A DNA stretch of 9,267 bases from Candidatus Phaeomarinibacter sp. (GTDB lineage Bacteria > Pseudomonadota > Alphaproteobacteria > CGMCC-115125), in NCBI GenBank assembly GCA_028279995.1, contig JANQMQ010000247.1:1-9267 (forward strand), in the 5' to 3' direction. The position numbers and the translations under genes are program-made. Of this stretch, positions 1-6,869 are shown one piece after another (position 1 is the first letter of the stretch; every line of letters starts with the position of its first letter). The notes beneath the pieces were generated by a model. That model ran no database searches, was not told the origin of the DNA, and saw nothing but the letters and a program-made list of their open reading frames with translations.

Positions 1-942
1 TTCCCCGCCATGTGTCCCTGGATGCCAAAGGTTTTTCGGAGCAAAGGCCCGTGGGATCAACAGCACGAGCAGCGGCAACAGCGGGGACAAGAACAGAAGC
101 GGCGCGCGGATACTGGACCAAAGACCGGACAGTAACTGCGCCGCCACACTGTCTAAGCCTGGTCGGGCCAGAGTCGCACTGGCAGCACCACCAAAGTCAA
201 AACCGCTGGTCAGCGACCAGATGTAGTGCGGCCCGGCGACAAGGCCGAAAACCAGAACCGCAACCAGCATCTTCCAGGAGAAAAACACTCTCCGGTATCC
301 CGATTGCAACAGCATGGCCATCACCAAAGCTGCAAGACCCGCGAAATAGGCCTGCTTGGACAATGCGCCTATCCCGACAGCGAGCCCGACAGCCGCATAG
401 GCCAGAATACTCTGACCTGTCGTTCTTGCATCTCCGGCTCGCAGGAAGGCCAGTAATGTGAGCGGCGCTGCCAGGATCAGGAAGACCGTATGCGTAACGC
501 CTTCATGCACATTCCAGGCGACCTGAAACAAAAGCAGGAGGCACAGTGTGGCCAGCACTGCCCAGCCGTCATGGGCAAGCACGCGGCGCGCTGCAAGGAA
601 ATACACGACGAAGGCTCCCCAAAGCACTGTGTATTTCACGATGAGTGTACTCAGTACACCGGGGCCGGTTACCTGGTGCACAAGCCACAAGGCCCAAGCG
701 GGAAGGGGCGGATATTTGGGTGTCTGCCCCCAGTCGAACGTCTGTGCGTAGACGGTTTCCCCCACCCAATCGACGGCAATGACGTCCGAGAACGGCAGCC
801 GCACCAGCATGTGAGCCAGCACATAGGCCGCCGCCCCCAGCACCACGACCGCAGTGACTCGCCATCCGTCGGGCCAGAAATTCAAGGTGCGGTCAATCAT
901 CGGCAAGGAGGCCAGACGGGCAGCAGGCGAATTGCGGGGCAT
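1..942 (-). CDS. GT39/ArnT-like membrane glycosyltransferase, 3' end outside window
   Basis: Reading the minus strand from the ATG at 942-940 gives 314 codons with no stop to the window edge. The product is very hydrophobic, with repeated membrane segments (first about residues 29-47) and a first external loop containing D58, E62 and PKYPPLPAW (75-83). This acidic-loop plus PPL..W arrangement is typical of the PMT_2/ArnT-type (GT39) family, inner-membrane enzymes that move a sugar from a polyprenyl-phosphate carrier to lipid A, another lipid or protein. The acceptor and sugar cannot be read from sequence. An in-frame TAA at 969-967 bars a longer start. M15 (ATG at 900-898) is an alternative, and neither start has a strong Shine-Dalgarno. 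The missing C-terminal part lies left of the window. The gene is divergent from the kinase. Family call is fairly sure; exact role unknown. Confidence 0.82.
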   Translation of the reverse strand, partial: MPRNSPAARLASLPMIDRTLNFWPDGWRVTAVVVLGAAAYVLAHMLVRLPFSDVIAVDWVGETVYAQTFDWGQTPKYPPLPAWALWLVHQVTGPGVLSTLIVKYTVLWGAFVVYFLAARRVLAHDGWAVLATLCLLLLFQVAWNVHEGVTHTVFLILAAPLTLLAFLRAGDARTTGQSILAYAAVGLAVGIGALSKQAYFAGLAALVMAMLLQSGYRRVFFSWKMLVAVLVFGLVAGPHYIWSLTSGFDFGGAASATLARPGLDSVAAQLLSGLWSSIRAPLLFLSPLLPLLVLLIPRAFAPKNLWHPGTHGGE

Positions 943-1113
943 AAATGTCCAGACGGCAGAGGCAAATTATGAACAACGGCACAAAGCTAGATTGTGACCA
1001 AATGGGACACAACCTCCCGCAAACTTGGGAAAAACAACGGCTTTAGCTTTATGCGTTCATTAGGACTTACTTACTACCATTAAACCAATTCACTGGTTTT
1101 TCTGGTTGGTGAG
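943..1113. promoter_or_regulatory. Divergent intergenic region between glycosyltransferase and kinase
   Basis: This 171-nt non-coding stretch should hold the promoters of both flanking genes. It becomes AT-rich from about 1021. A weak sigma70-like pair on the plus strand, TTGGGA (1025-1030) and TTTATG (1048-1053) with a 17-nt spacer, could serve the kinase; it matches consensus poorly. A small inverted repeat, TTGTG (992-996) and CACAA (1008-1012), lies between the genes and could be an operator half-site pair. Nothing here is strong enough to name a regulator. Confidence 0.3.
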
Positions 1114-1260
1114 ATGCCTTTACGCGGCAAAAAACAGTTTGGCAGAACGTCCCTGCTTTCTTCCTATGCAACCACCCTTGGTGCACAGATCGATCGCCGT
1201 CGCTCGGAATTGGCGCTGGTGGCCTCCTCTCCGGAAGCAGAGACTGCAAGCCGCGCATAA
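1114..1260 (+). pseudogene. 5' part of sensor histidine kinase, ended by an in-frame TAA
   Basis: From the ATG at 1114 a 48-codon frame ends at TAA 1258-1260. Reading straight through this stop continues in the same frame into the kinase H-box: the residues before the stop are AETASRA and those after it are SEFLANMSHELRTPLNA. In related kinases this junction is normally ASRAKSEFLANMSHELRTP, so the stop occupies the position of the conserved lysine and is explained by one A-to-T change (AAA to TAA). The fragment (charged and helical, with QIDRRRSELALV) would form the coiled linker leading into the dimerisation helix. No sensor domain is present. The start is uncertain: a GGTGAG sits directly against the ATG, too close for a good ribosome site. 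A sequencing error is possible. Confidence 0.6.
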
Positions 1261-1278
1261 AGTGAGTTCCTGGCCAAT

Positions 1279-1989
1279 ATGAGCCATGAGCTGCGCACGC
1301 CGCTGAATGCCATTCTCGGTTTTTCGGAGATCATCCAGAACGGCCGTTTCGGGTCCGACGAGGAAAGCTGGGAGCGGTATCAGAACTACGCCGGCGATAT
1401 CCATGAGGCGAGCACCCATCTGCTTCACGTCGTCAACGACATCCTTGATATGTCGCGCATTGAAAGCGGGCGGCTGGAGCTCGAATTTCAGGAAGTTGCG
1501 GTTTCGGATGTTCTGAGCGGTGTCAAAGCCATGTTAATCGACAGTGCGTCCCGCGCAGGACTGGAGCTGACAATTGACATCGAAGATGGCCTGCCACTTC
1601 TCGATGCAGATGAGCGCAGACTGAAACAGTCTTTGATCAATCTGGCCGGCAATGCCATCAAATTCACCGAAGGAAATGGCCGCGTCACCCTTGGTGCTCG
1701 CAAGGCAGGGCTCAGCGTGGCCCTGTATGTTGCTGACACCGGCGTTGGCATGACGCCATCGCAAATCGCAACGGCAATGCAGCCCTTCCGGCAGGTTGAC
1801 GGGGGGCTTGCCCGCCAGCAGGAAGGCACAGGTCTTGGCCTGCCGCTGGCCAAGGCTTTTGCAGAGCTTCACGGCGCCTCGTTCGATATCTCAAGCACCC
1901 CAGGCACCGGCACCACCGCCCTTATTCGATTTCCCGTTCATCGCCTCAAGAAAACCACACCAGCTGCAACGGCAGCTGCCCTTGATTAA
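1279..1989 (+). CDS. Sensor histidine kinase core (HisKA + HATPase_c), intact 3' part of an interrupted gene
   Basis: A 236-residue open frame holds all the catalytic boxes of a two-component histidine kinase. The H-box MSHELRTP opens the frame with the phosphoacceptor at H3. The N-box is NLAGNAIKF (121-129), the G1 box DTGVGM (153-158), the F-box region starts near PFRQVD (169-174), and the G2 box is GTGLGL (183-188). No membrane or PAS segment is visible, so it would be cytosolic. The frame continues upstream through SEFLAN to a TAA at 1258-1260, so the ATG at 1279 is an internal methionine of the original gene; initiation here would depend on reinitiation 19 nt past the stop. Starting here removes the first turns of the dimerisation helix, so activity is doubtful. 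No response regulator is adjacent. The HerA-like gene follows 21 nt later, suggesting one operon. Confidence 0.8.
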   Translation: MSHELRTPLNAILGFSEIIQNGRFGSDEESWERYQNYAGDIHEASTHLLHVVNDILDMSRIESGRLELEFQEVAVSDVLSGVKAMLIDSASRAGLELTIDIEDGLPLLDADERRLKQSLINLAGNAIKFTEGNGRVTLGARKAGLSVALYVADTGVGMTPSQIATAMQPFRQVDGGLARQQEGTGLGLPLAKAFAELHGASFDISSTPGTGTTALIRFPVHRLKKTTPAATAAALD

Positions 1990-2010
1990 GACGAAGAAAG
2001 AGCCGTTCTC

Positions 2011-3690
2011 ATGGCAGATACAGTCACACTCGACAGCGTCAAACTCAGCAAGCCCCGTCTGGCAGCAACTGTAGGCTTTCCCATTGGACGTATTGTCTCC
2101 GTCTCCGGCTCCCAGGCTGTTGTGGTGCTTGAAAGCGACGAAGGCGGCAAGGCAACACTTGGCACGCCGTCCATGGGCTCCCTTATCAGGATAAAGACCC
2201 GTGAAGGGGTCGTGATCGGCATAATTTCAGGTCTGAGTATTCCTGTACCCTCAAGCCGCGCCGACGAAGAAGAGCTGAGAATTCTCGAGATCGAAATGGT
2301 CGGTGAGATTACCGCGTCACATGACGCGCCCGGTGCACGCGTCTTCCGACGCGGGGTTTCCACCTTCCCGACACTGGGTTCAGAAGTTCACCTTGCCACC
2401 AGTGAAGATCTGGCAGTCATCTTCAATAGTGATGCCAAAGACATGGTCCGCATCGGCTCCATCCACCAGGACGCCGATATTCCCGCCCGTGTTCTTCCGG
2501 ACGACCTTCTGGCAAAACACTTTGCCGTCGTCGGCACCACCGGCACCGGCAAGTCCTGCGCTGTATCCGTTATTCTCCGGGGAATGCTGCAGGAGCACAA
2601 AAACGCACATATCGTCGTGCTGGACCCGCACAATGAATACGCCCCGGCCTTCCAGGATTGCGCGGAGGTGATTGGGCCCGACTCCCTACAGCTTCCCTAC
2701 TGGCTCCTCAATTTCGACGAACTGGCAGAAGTGCTTCTGGGCCGGGATTCCGGGCGGCGTGTCGAAATGGAAGTGCTGCGCGAGATTATTCCAATCGCCA
2801 AACAGAACTACCGTACCGGCGAAACATCAACGCTTGTCCGCAAGCCCCAGGCCAATGGTGGCGGCAACACGATTACCGTCGACACTCCAGTTCCCTACCG
2901 CATCTCCGACCTGATTCAGATGCTGGACACCATGATGGGCAAGCTGGACAAGCCGGAAAGCCTGGTGCCCTACAAGCGCCTGAAAGCCCGCATTGAGGCG
3001 GTGACGGTAGATGGCCGCTACAGCTTTATGTTTGGCAGCCTGACGGTGCGCGACATCATGAGCGATGTGATCGGCCGGATCTTCCGGGTGCCGGTTGCGG
3101 GTCACCCCATCACGGTGATGGACCTCTCCGGCGTCCCTGCAGAAATCCTGAATGTCGTGGTCTCCGTGGTCTGCCGTCTGGCATTTGATCTCGCACTCTG
3201 GAGTGACCGGCAGGTGCCGATCACGATTGTCTGCGAAGAAGCCCACAGGTATGTGCCTCGCGACAAAGCCTTGGGTTTTGAGCCGACAAAGCGGGCCATC
3301 TCCAAGATCGCCAAGGAAGGCCGCAAATATGGTGTGAGCCTGTGTGTCGTGTCCCAGCGCCCTGCCGAGATTGATCCCACAATCCTCTCTCAGACGAGCA
3401 CGGTCTTTGCCATGCGTCTGACAAATCAGAAGGATCAGGAGATCGTACAGGCAGCCGTTTCAGATGCTGCAGTGAGCCTTCTGGAGTTCCTTCCTTCCAT
3501 GGGAAATGGTGAAGCCATTGCCATCGGCGAAGGGGTACCTCTCCCCATGCGTGTACGGTTTGACCGCCTGCCGGAGGGATTTGCACCACGCTCAAGCGGC
3601 GCTTCCTTCTCGACCGGATGGCGAGAGGACCGCGGCAGTGTCGAGTTCATCGATGCTGTCATTGAACGCTGGCGAACTGCACGCGCCTAA
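2011..3690 (+). CDS. HerA-like HAS-barrel / DUF87 ATPase
   Basis: This 559-residue protein has the architecture of HerA-type hexameric ATPases of the FtsK-HerA superfamily. An N-terminal beta-rich HAS-barrel-like region (about 20-150) is followed by a RecA-like core. The Walker A motif is GTTGTGKS (175-182), followed by LDPHNEY (204-210). Walker B is ITIVCEEAH (404-412) with a glutamate pair at 409-410. KEGRKYG (435-441) may carry the arginine finger (R438), and VSQRPAEI (447-454) is the sensor-like strand. No membrane segment is seen, so it is probably cytosolic. HerA proteins translocate DNA, with NurA nuclease in archaea and assorted effectors in bacteria, but no nuclease gene is adjacent here. 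A purine-rich GAAGAAAGAG (1993-2002) is a modest ribosome site 8 nt before the ATG. It probably shares a transcript with the upstream kinase. Family call is firm; cellular role unknown. Confidence 0.88.
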   Translation: MADTVTLDSVKLSKPRLAATVGFPIGRIVSVSGSQAVVVLESDEGGKATLGTPSMGSLIRIKTREGVVIGIISGLSIPVPSSRADEEELRILEIEMVGEITASHDAPGARVFRRGVSTFPTLGSEVHLATSEDLAVIFNSDAKDMVRIGSIHQDADIPARVLPDDLLAKHFAVVGTTGTGKSCAVSVILRGMLQEHKNAHIVVLDPHNEYAPAFQDCAEVIGPDSLQLPYWLLNFDELAEVLLGRDSGRRVEMEVLREIIPIAKQNYRTGETSTLVRKPQANGGGNTITVDTPVPYRISDLIQMLDTMMGKLDKPESLVPYKRLKARIEAVTVDGRYSFMFGSLTVRDIMSDVIGRIFRVPVAGHPITVMDLSGVPAEILNVVVSVVCRLAFDLALWSDRQVPITIVCEEAHRYVPRDKALGFEPTKRAISKIAKEGRKYGVSLCVVSQRPAEIDPTILSQTSTVFAMRLTNQKDQEIVQAAVSDAAVSLLEFLPSMGNGEAIAIGEGVPLPMRVRFDRLPEGFAPRSSGASFSTGWREDRGSVEFIDAVIERWRTARA

Positions 3691-3845
3691 TCGGCGAAGC
3701 CAACCCGTTCAGTTTCTCCCACTTTCGCAGGCACACTGGCCGCTTAGGTCTTTGAATGCATTCCTTTACGCACGACCACAAATACAACCAAAGAGTGCAT
3801 TCAGGAATCGTTATACAATTTATGCAATCTATGAGTGCAGTCTGA

Positions 3846-3870
3846 GCTTGCAGGGGCCACCCCTGAAAGC
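3846..3870. repeat. 25-nt imperfect palindrome in chemoreceptor leader
   Basis: The core is CAGGGG-CCA-CCCCTG (3851-3865), with perfect 6-bp arms. After one mismatch on each side it is flanked by GCTT (3846-3849) and AAGC (3867-3870). It ends 45 nt before the chemoreceptor ATG. The 3-nt centre suits a protein-binding operator at least as well as an RNA hairpin, and no T-tract follows, so it is not a terminator. Confidence 0.4.
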
Positions 3871-3901
3871 CCGGATCAGCCAGAGGGGACGCTGTGCTGA
3901 T

Positions 3902-3907
3902 AGGAGG
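3902..3907 (+). promoter_or_regulatory. Strong Shine-Dalgarno for chemoreceptor
   Basis: AGGAGG lies 8 nt before the ATG at 3916. It is the best ribosome site in the window and fixes the start of the chemoreceptor, predicting efficient translation. Confidence 0.8.
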
Positions 3908-3915
3908 GCAATTCC

Positions 3916-5928
3916 ATGAATTGGCTCAACGACATTCGCATTCGGACCAAGACCTTTGGAGGCTTCGGTCTGGTACTCACGCTTCTTGGCCTCATCGGCG
4001 GCGTTGCCATTTTTGAGTTGCTGCGTGGCAGCGACACCTTCCAGACCTACCGGGAGCTTGCACGTCAATCCAACGCGCTAACAGCCGTTGGAACCCACAT
4101 GCGCGACACCCGTCTGGGTGTGAAGGATTTCATTATCCGCGGCGACGAAGAAAGCGCCCAACGCGTGCGTGCATCTCACAAGAAAGCCATAGCCGCAGCG
4201 GATCTTGCCATGGCATTGAATGCCGACCCGGCAATGGATGAACTGCTGCTGTCCATCGAAACCGACCTTGATGAATATGAGCTCGCGTTCGAGAAGGTGG
4301 TAGAACTAAGGGCTCATCGCGACGAATTGGTGAATTCCGGCCTCAACGAGATTGGTCCACAGATACGTCTGAAGCTCACCCGTATCATGGAAACAGCCGC
4401 ACGCGACGGCGACAGCCAGGCCGCCTACCGCGCCGGGGTCACCCAGCAACATCTACTTCTCGCACGCTTCTATGTGCAGAAGTACCTTGTGGACAACGCG
4501 GAAAAGGACTTCGAGCGCGTGACCAAAGAGCTCGACGCCATGTCCAATGCAGCCAATGCCATGCTCGTTGAATTGCAAAACCCGCAGCGACGGCAACTCT
4601 CGCGTGAAGTGATGGAGGGTGCGGCTCGCTACGAGGAAATCTTCCTGCAGGTCCACGACACCATCGTCACCCGCAACACCATTATTGCCAACGAGTTGGA
4701 TGCAGTTGGGCCGCAGATCATGAAAGCCGCAACAGACCTGGCCCTTGCCTCAACCACGGAGCAGGACCGGCTCGGCCCACTTGCCACGGCAACCATGCAG
4801 AATGCCGTGCTAGTAGTCATTGTTGCGGTCTTCATCGCCGTTGCGATTGCGGCAGCGGCCGCCTGGTTCATCGGCAACGGAATTGCCCGTCCCATCGGAG
4901 AAATCACCGGTGCCATGCGACGTCTGTCAGGAGGTGACAAGGACATAGACATTCCCGCCACCGGTCAAAAGGATGAAGTTGGCGAGATGGCGGAAGCGTT
5001 GTCTGTCTTCCGGCAGTCGATGATCGAAGCGGAGCGGCTACAGGCGGAACAGGCTGAATCCCAGGCAGCTCAGCTCAGGCGGGCAAAACAACTCGAAGAA
5101 CTGACCGCAAGATTTGACGACACGGTCTCACAGGTCCTGCAAAGCGTGGCAGGTGCCGCAGAAGAGATGCAGGCAACGGCGGGGTCAATGTCTGAAATCG
5201 CCGGACAAACCCGCGGACAGGCCGCGACAGCCACCAGCGCCTCTACGGAAACCTCGGCCAATGTGCAAACTGTTGCATCCGCTGCCGAAGAGCTGAGTTC
5301 TTCGATCCGTGAGATCGCCCGACAGGTTGAGCAATCGTCCGGTGTCGCCGGGCGAGCAGTGAGTCAGGCGGACGAAACACAGGAAACCGTGCGCAAGCTT
5401 GCCAGGGCGGCGGATCGCATCGGTGAAGTGGTCAACCTCATCAGCGACATTGCAGAGCAGACCAACCTGCTCGCCTTGAATGCCACAATTGAGGCAGCGA
5501 GGGCCGGCGAAGCCGGCAAAGGCTTTGCCATCGTTGCTGCAGAAGTCAAAACTCTTGCAACGCAGACTGCCCGGGCAACAGATGAGATTGGTCAACACAT
5601 CGGTGAAATTCAGACCGCTACCGGCGGGGCTGTCGAGGCAATCGAAGTCATTGCCAAGACGGTAGATGAGTTGAACGGCATATCGACATCAATCTCATCC
5701 GCGGTTGAAGAGCAATCAGCAGCCACAGGTGAGATTGCCCGCAATGTGCAGGAGGCTGCTGGCGGAACTGATGAAGTTTCCCGTTCACTGAGCGGCGTCA
5801 ATGACGGAGCCGATGAGACCAGTCGGGCTGCATCACAAGTAGTCGATGCTGTCGGAGAGCTCACCGGACAGACGTCCAACCTGCGCCGTCAGGTGGACGA
5901 GTTCCTGGAAGGCGTAAAAGTCGCCTGA
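3916..5928 (+). CDS. Methyl-accepting chemotaxis protein with long helical sensor domain
   Basis: This 670-residue transmembrane chemoreceptor has a short N-terminal basic segment, TM1 (about 14-36), a periplasmic all-helical region of about 260 residues (37-296), TM2 (about 297-319), HAMP (about 320-373 with P326 and the DEVGEM segment at 353-358), and a long cytoplasmic coiled coil. The hairpin tip carries the near-invariant [18 protein letters not shown] (514-531) and [15 protein letters not shown] (534-548), which bind CheA and CheW. The sensor is too long for a classic four-helix bundle (about 150 residues) and fits the helical bimodular (HBM) class in size; the ligand cannot be inferred. 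The C-terminus ends FLEGVKVA and lacks an NWETF-type CheR-docking pentapeptide. No che genes are adjacent, so it is an orphan receptor. A strong terminator follows. Confidence 0.95.
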   Translation: MNWLNDIRIRTKTFGGFGLVLTLLGLIGGVAIFELLRGSDTFQTYRELARQSNALTAVGTHMRDTRLGVKDFIIRGDEESAQRVRASHKKAIAAADLAMALNADPAMDELLLSIETDLDEYELAFEKVVELRAHRDELVNSGLNEIGPQIRLKLTRIMETAARDGDSQAAYRAGVTQQHLLLARFYVQKYLVDNAEKDFERVTKELDAMSNAANAMLVELQNPQRRQLSREVMEGAARYEEIFLQVHDTIVTRNTIIANELDAVGPQIMKAATDLALASTTEQDRLGPLATATMQNAVLVVIVAVFIAVAIAAAAAWFIGNGIARPIGEITGAMRRLSGGDKDIDIPATGQKDEVGEMAEALSVFRQSMIEAERLQAEQAESQAAQLRRAKQLEELTARFDDTVSQVLQSVAGAAEEMQATAGSMSEIAGQTRGQAATATSASTETSANVQTVASAAEELSSSIREIARQVEQSSGVAGRAVSQADETQETVRKLARAADRIGEVVNLISDIAEQTNLLALNATIEAARAGEAGKGFAIVAAEVKTLATQTARATDEIGQHIGEIQTATGGAVEAIEVIAKTVDELNGISTSISSAVEEQSAATGEIARNVQEAAGGTDEVSRSLSGVNDGADETSRAASQVVDAVGELTGQTSNLRRQVDEFLEGVKVA

Positions 5929-5949
5929 CCTAAAAGGGCCATCAACCAA

Positions 5950-5988
5950 AAGAAGCCCGCTGGCCGAACATCAGCCAGCGGGCTTCTT
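5950..5988. terminator. Bidirectional rho-independent terminator
   Basis: A perfect 15-bp stem is formed by AAGAAGCCCGCTGGC (5950-5964) and GCCAGCGGGCTTCTT (5974-5988) around a 9-nt loop. T-rich tails follow on both strands: TTCTTCATTT on the plus strand, and TTCTTTTGGTT on the minus strand. It sits between the convergent chemoreceptor (ending 5928) and the universal stress protein (ending 6010) and probably ends both transcripts. Confidence 0.9.
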
Positions 5989-6009
5989 CATTTATCGATC
6001 AACCTCAGC

Positions 6010-6864
6010 CTAACGGTAAAGCATGATGGGAACCATGCAGGACCGGATCATTTCCGTCGTTGTGGATCCGATGATGAGGTTTCGAATGCGTGAATGGCCA
6101 TATGCGCCCATGATGAGAAGTCCGTATTCGCCGGCTTCCACCTCGGCCGCGATCACCTTCTCCGGCTGACCGGGCTTCACATCGCAGGTCGCGTCATAAC
6201 CGGCATCCTTCAACTGGTCGCATGCCCCCTGAACCTGATCACGCGCTGTGGCATTGTCCGTTGCAACCATCAGAAGATGACAGGATATGCCCGCAAAGAT
6301 CTGGCTGCGGATCATGTGATCAATCGCCTTTCCGACGCTGTCTCCGCCATCAAATGCAATCAGGATTTTGGACACCGGCTCGAACTTGCGCGAAGCCACC
6401 AGAACCGGGCGTTGGGTCGAACGCACCACCCGTTCCAGGTTTGACCCCAGATGCAGCTTGGCAAAGTCTGCAGCTTCACCGCGCTTGCCGACCACGATCA
6501 TATGAGCGTCCACTTCCAGCTCCTGAACCGTCTCGGCCAGGTCGCCATAGCGCAGTGACGTCGTAACGTCAGATACACCCGCATCGGTAACGTGAGCTTT
6601 TGCATCTTCCAGCAGGGCCCGCCCGCGTTTCTGGGTGAGCTTGGCTTTCTGCGCATCCAGCTCCGCAAGTTCCTCGAGCAGGGCCGTACGCGCGCCTAGG
6701 CCGATGCTGCCGCTGAAATCAGCCGTTTCGGTGGCGCCTTCACGACGCCCCAGCACATGAAGCAACTCAACGCTGGCGTTTGCCCGCTTTGAAACCCAGG
6801 CAGCCGCATCGCACACACTGTGCGCATAGACGGAGCCGTCAATGAGAGTGATCGTTTTCAACAT
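6010..6864 (-). CDS. Tandem-domain universal stress protein (UspA superfamily)
   Basis: This 284-residue cytosolic protein has two UspA-fold halves (about 1-158 and 164-284). The second half has the canonical nucleotide-binding pattern G-2X-G-9X-G-S: G253, G256, then G266-S267. The first half has the same motif with ten rather than nine residues between the second and third glycines: G126, G129, then G140-S141 (VGKRGEAADF onward). Each half starts with a beta strand ending in an acidic residue (LIDGS 7-11; IAFDGG 169-174). Such proteins bind ATP or AMP and help cells through stress, but the molecular target is usually unknown. The ATG lies 5 nt past the SulP stop with no clear Shine-Dalgarno, so translation is probably coupled to SulP. 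This makes a role tied to the transporter plausible, by inference only. Confidence 0.92.
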   Translation of the reverse strand: MLKTITLIDGSVYAHSVCDAAAWVSKRANASVELLHVLGRREGATETADFSGSIGLGARTALLEELAELDAQKAKLTQKRGRALLEDAKAHVTDAGVSDVTTSLRYGDLAETVQELEVDAHMIVVGKRGEAADFAKLHLGSNLERVVRSTQRPVLVASRKFEPVSKILIAFDGGDSVGKAIDHMIRSQIFAGISCHLLMVATDNATARDQVQGACDQLKDAGYDATCDVKPGQPEKVIAAEVEAGEYGLLIMGAYGHSRIRNLIIGSTTTEMIRSCMVPIMLYR

Positions 6865-6869
6865 CGCGT

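Larger units (their letters stand above)
3691..3915 (+). promoter_or_regulatory. Intergenic leader of the chemoreceptor gene
   Basis: This 225-nt gap between the HerA-like gene and the chemoreceptor has no convincing coding frame. It has an AT-rich patch around 3806-3832 where a promoter for the chemoreceptor is plausible, but no good -35/-10 pair was found. TGCATTC occurs at 3757-3763 and 3796-3802, the first inside the palindrome GAATGCATTC (3754-3763), and GAGTGCA occurs at 3793-3799 and 3833-3839. No rho-independent terminator was seen after the ATPase gene, so some read-through into the chemoreceptor is possible. Confidence 0.35.

Noticed and set aside
569..865. Minus-strand 98-codon frame rich in G, A and R
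   Set aside because: It is an alternate frame of the same strand as the glycosyltransferase, whose own frame is open over the whole stretch and gives a sensible membrane protein.
12..972. Plus-strand open frames of 149 and 160 codons (12-461, 490-972)
   Set aside because: They are antisense to the continuous minus-strand membrane glycosyltransferase. Their products are low-complexity (rich in R, P, Q, H) and match no family.
1051..1083. Ten-codon plus-strand frame MRSLGLTYYH in phase with the kinase
   Set aside because: It ends at a TAA 30 nt before the likely kinase ATG and resembles no kinase N-terminus, so it is taken as chance.
1488..1872. Minus-strand frames of 112-121 codons inside the kinase
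   Set aside because: They are shadows of the clearly recognisable HATPase domain on the plus strand.
2827..3246. Minus-strand 139-codon frame inside the HerA-like gene
   Set aside because: It is antisense to conserved ATPase motifs, His-rich and has no domain.
2011..3690. HerA-like gene as part of a phage-defence system
   Set aside because: No nuclease, SIR2, DUF4297 or other effector gene is adjacent, and no mobile-element signs are present. The neighbours look like housekeeping genes.
3506..3919. Plus-strand 137-codon frame bridging the ATPase end and the chemoreceptor leader
   Set aside because: It starts in an alternate frame of the ATPase gene and has no recognisable content; the leader part looks non-coding.
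5185..5598. Minus-strand 137-codon frame inside the chemoreceptor signalling domain
   Set aside because: It is antisense to the near-invariant hairpin tip.
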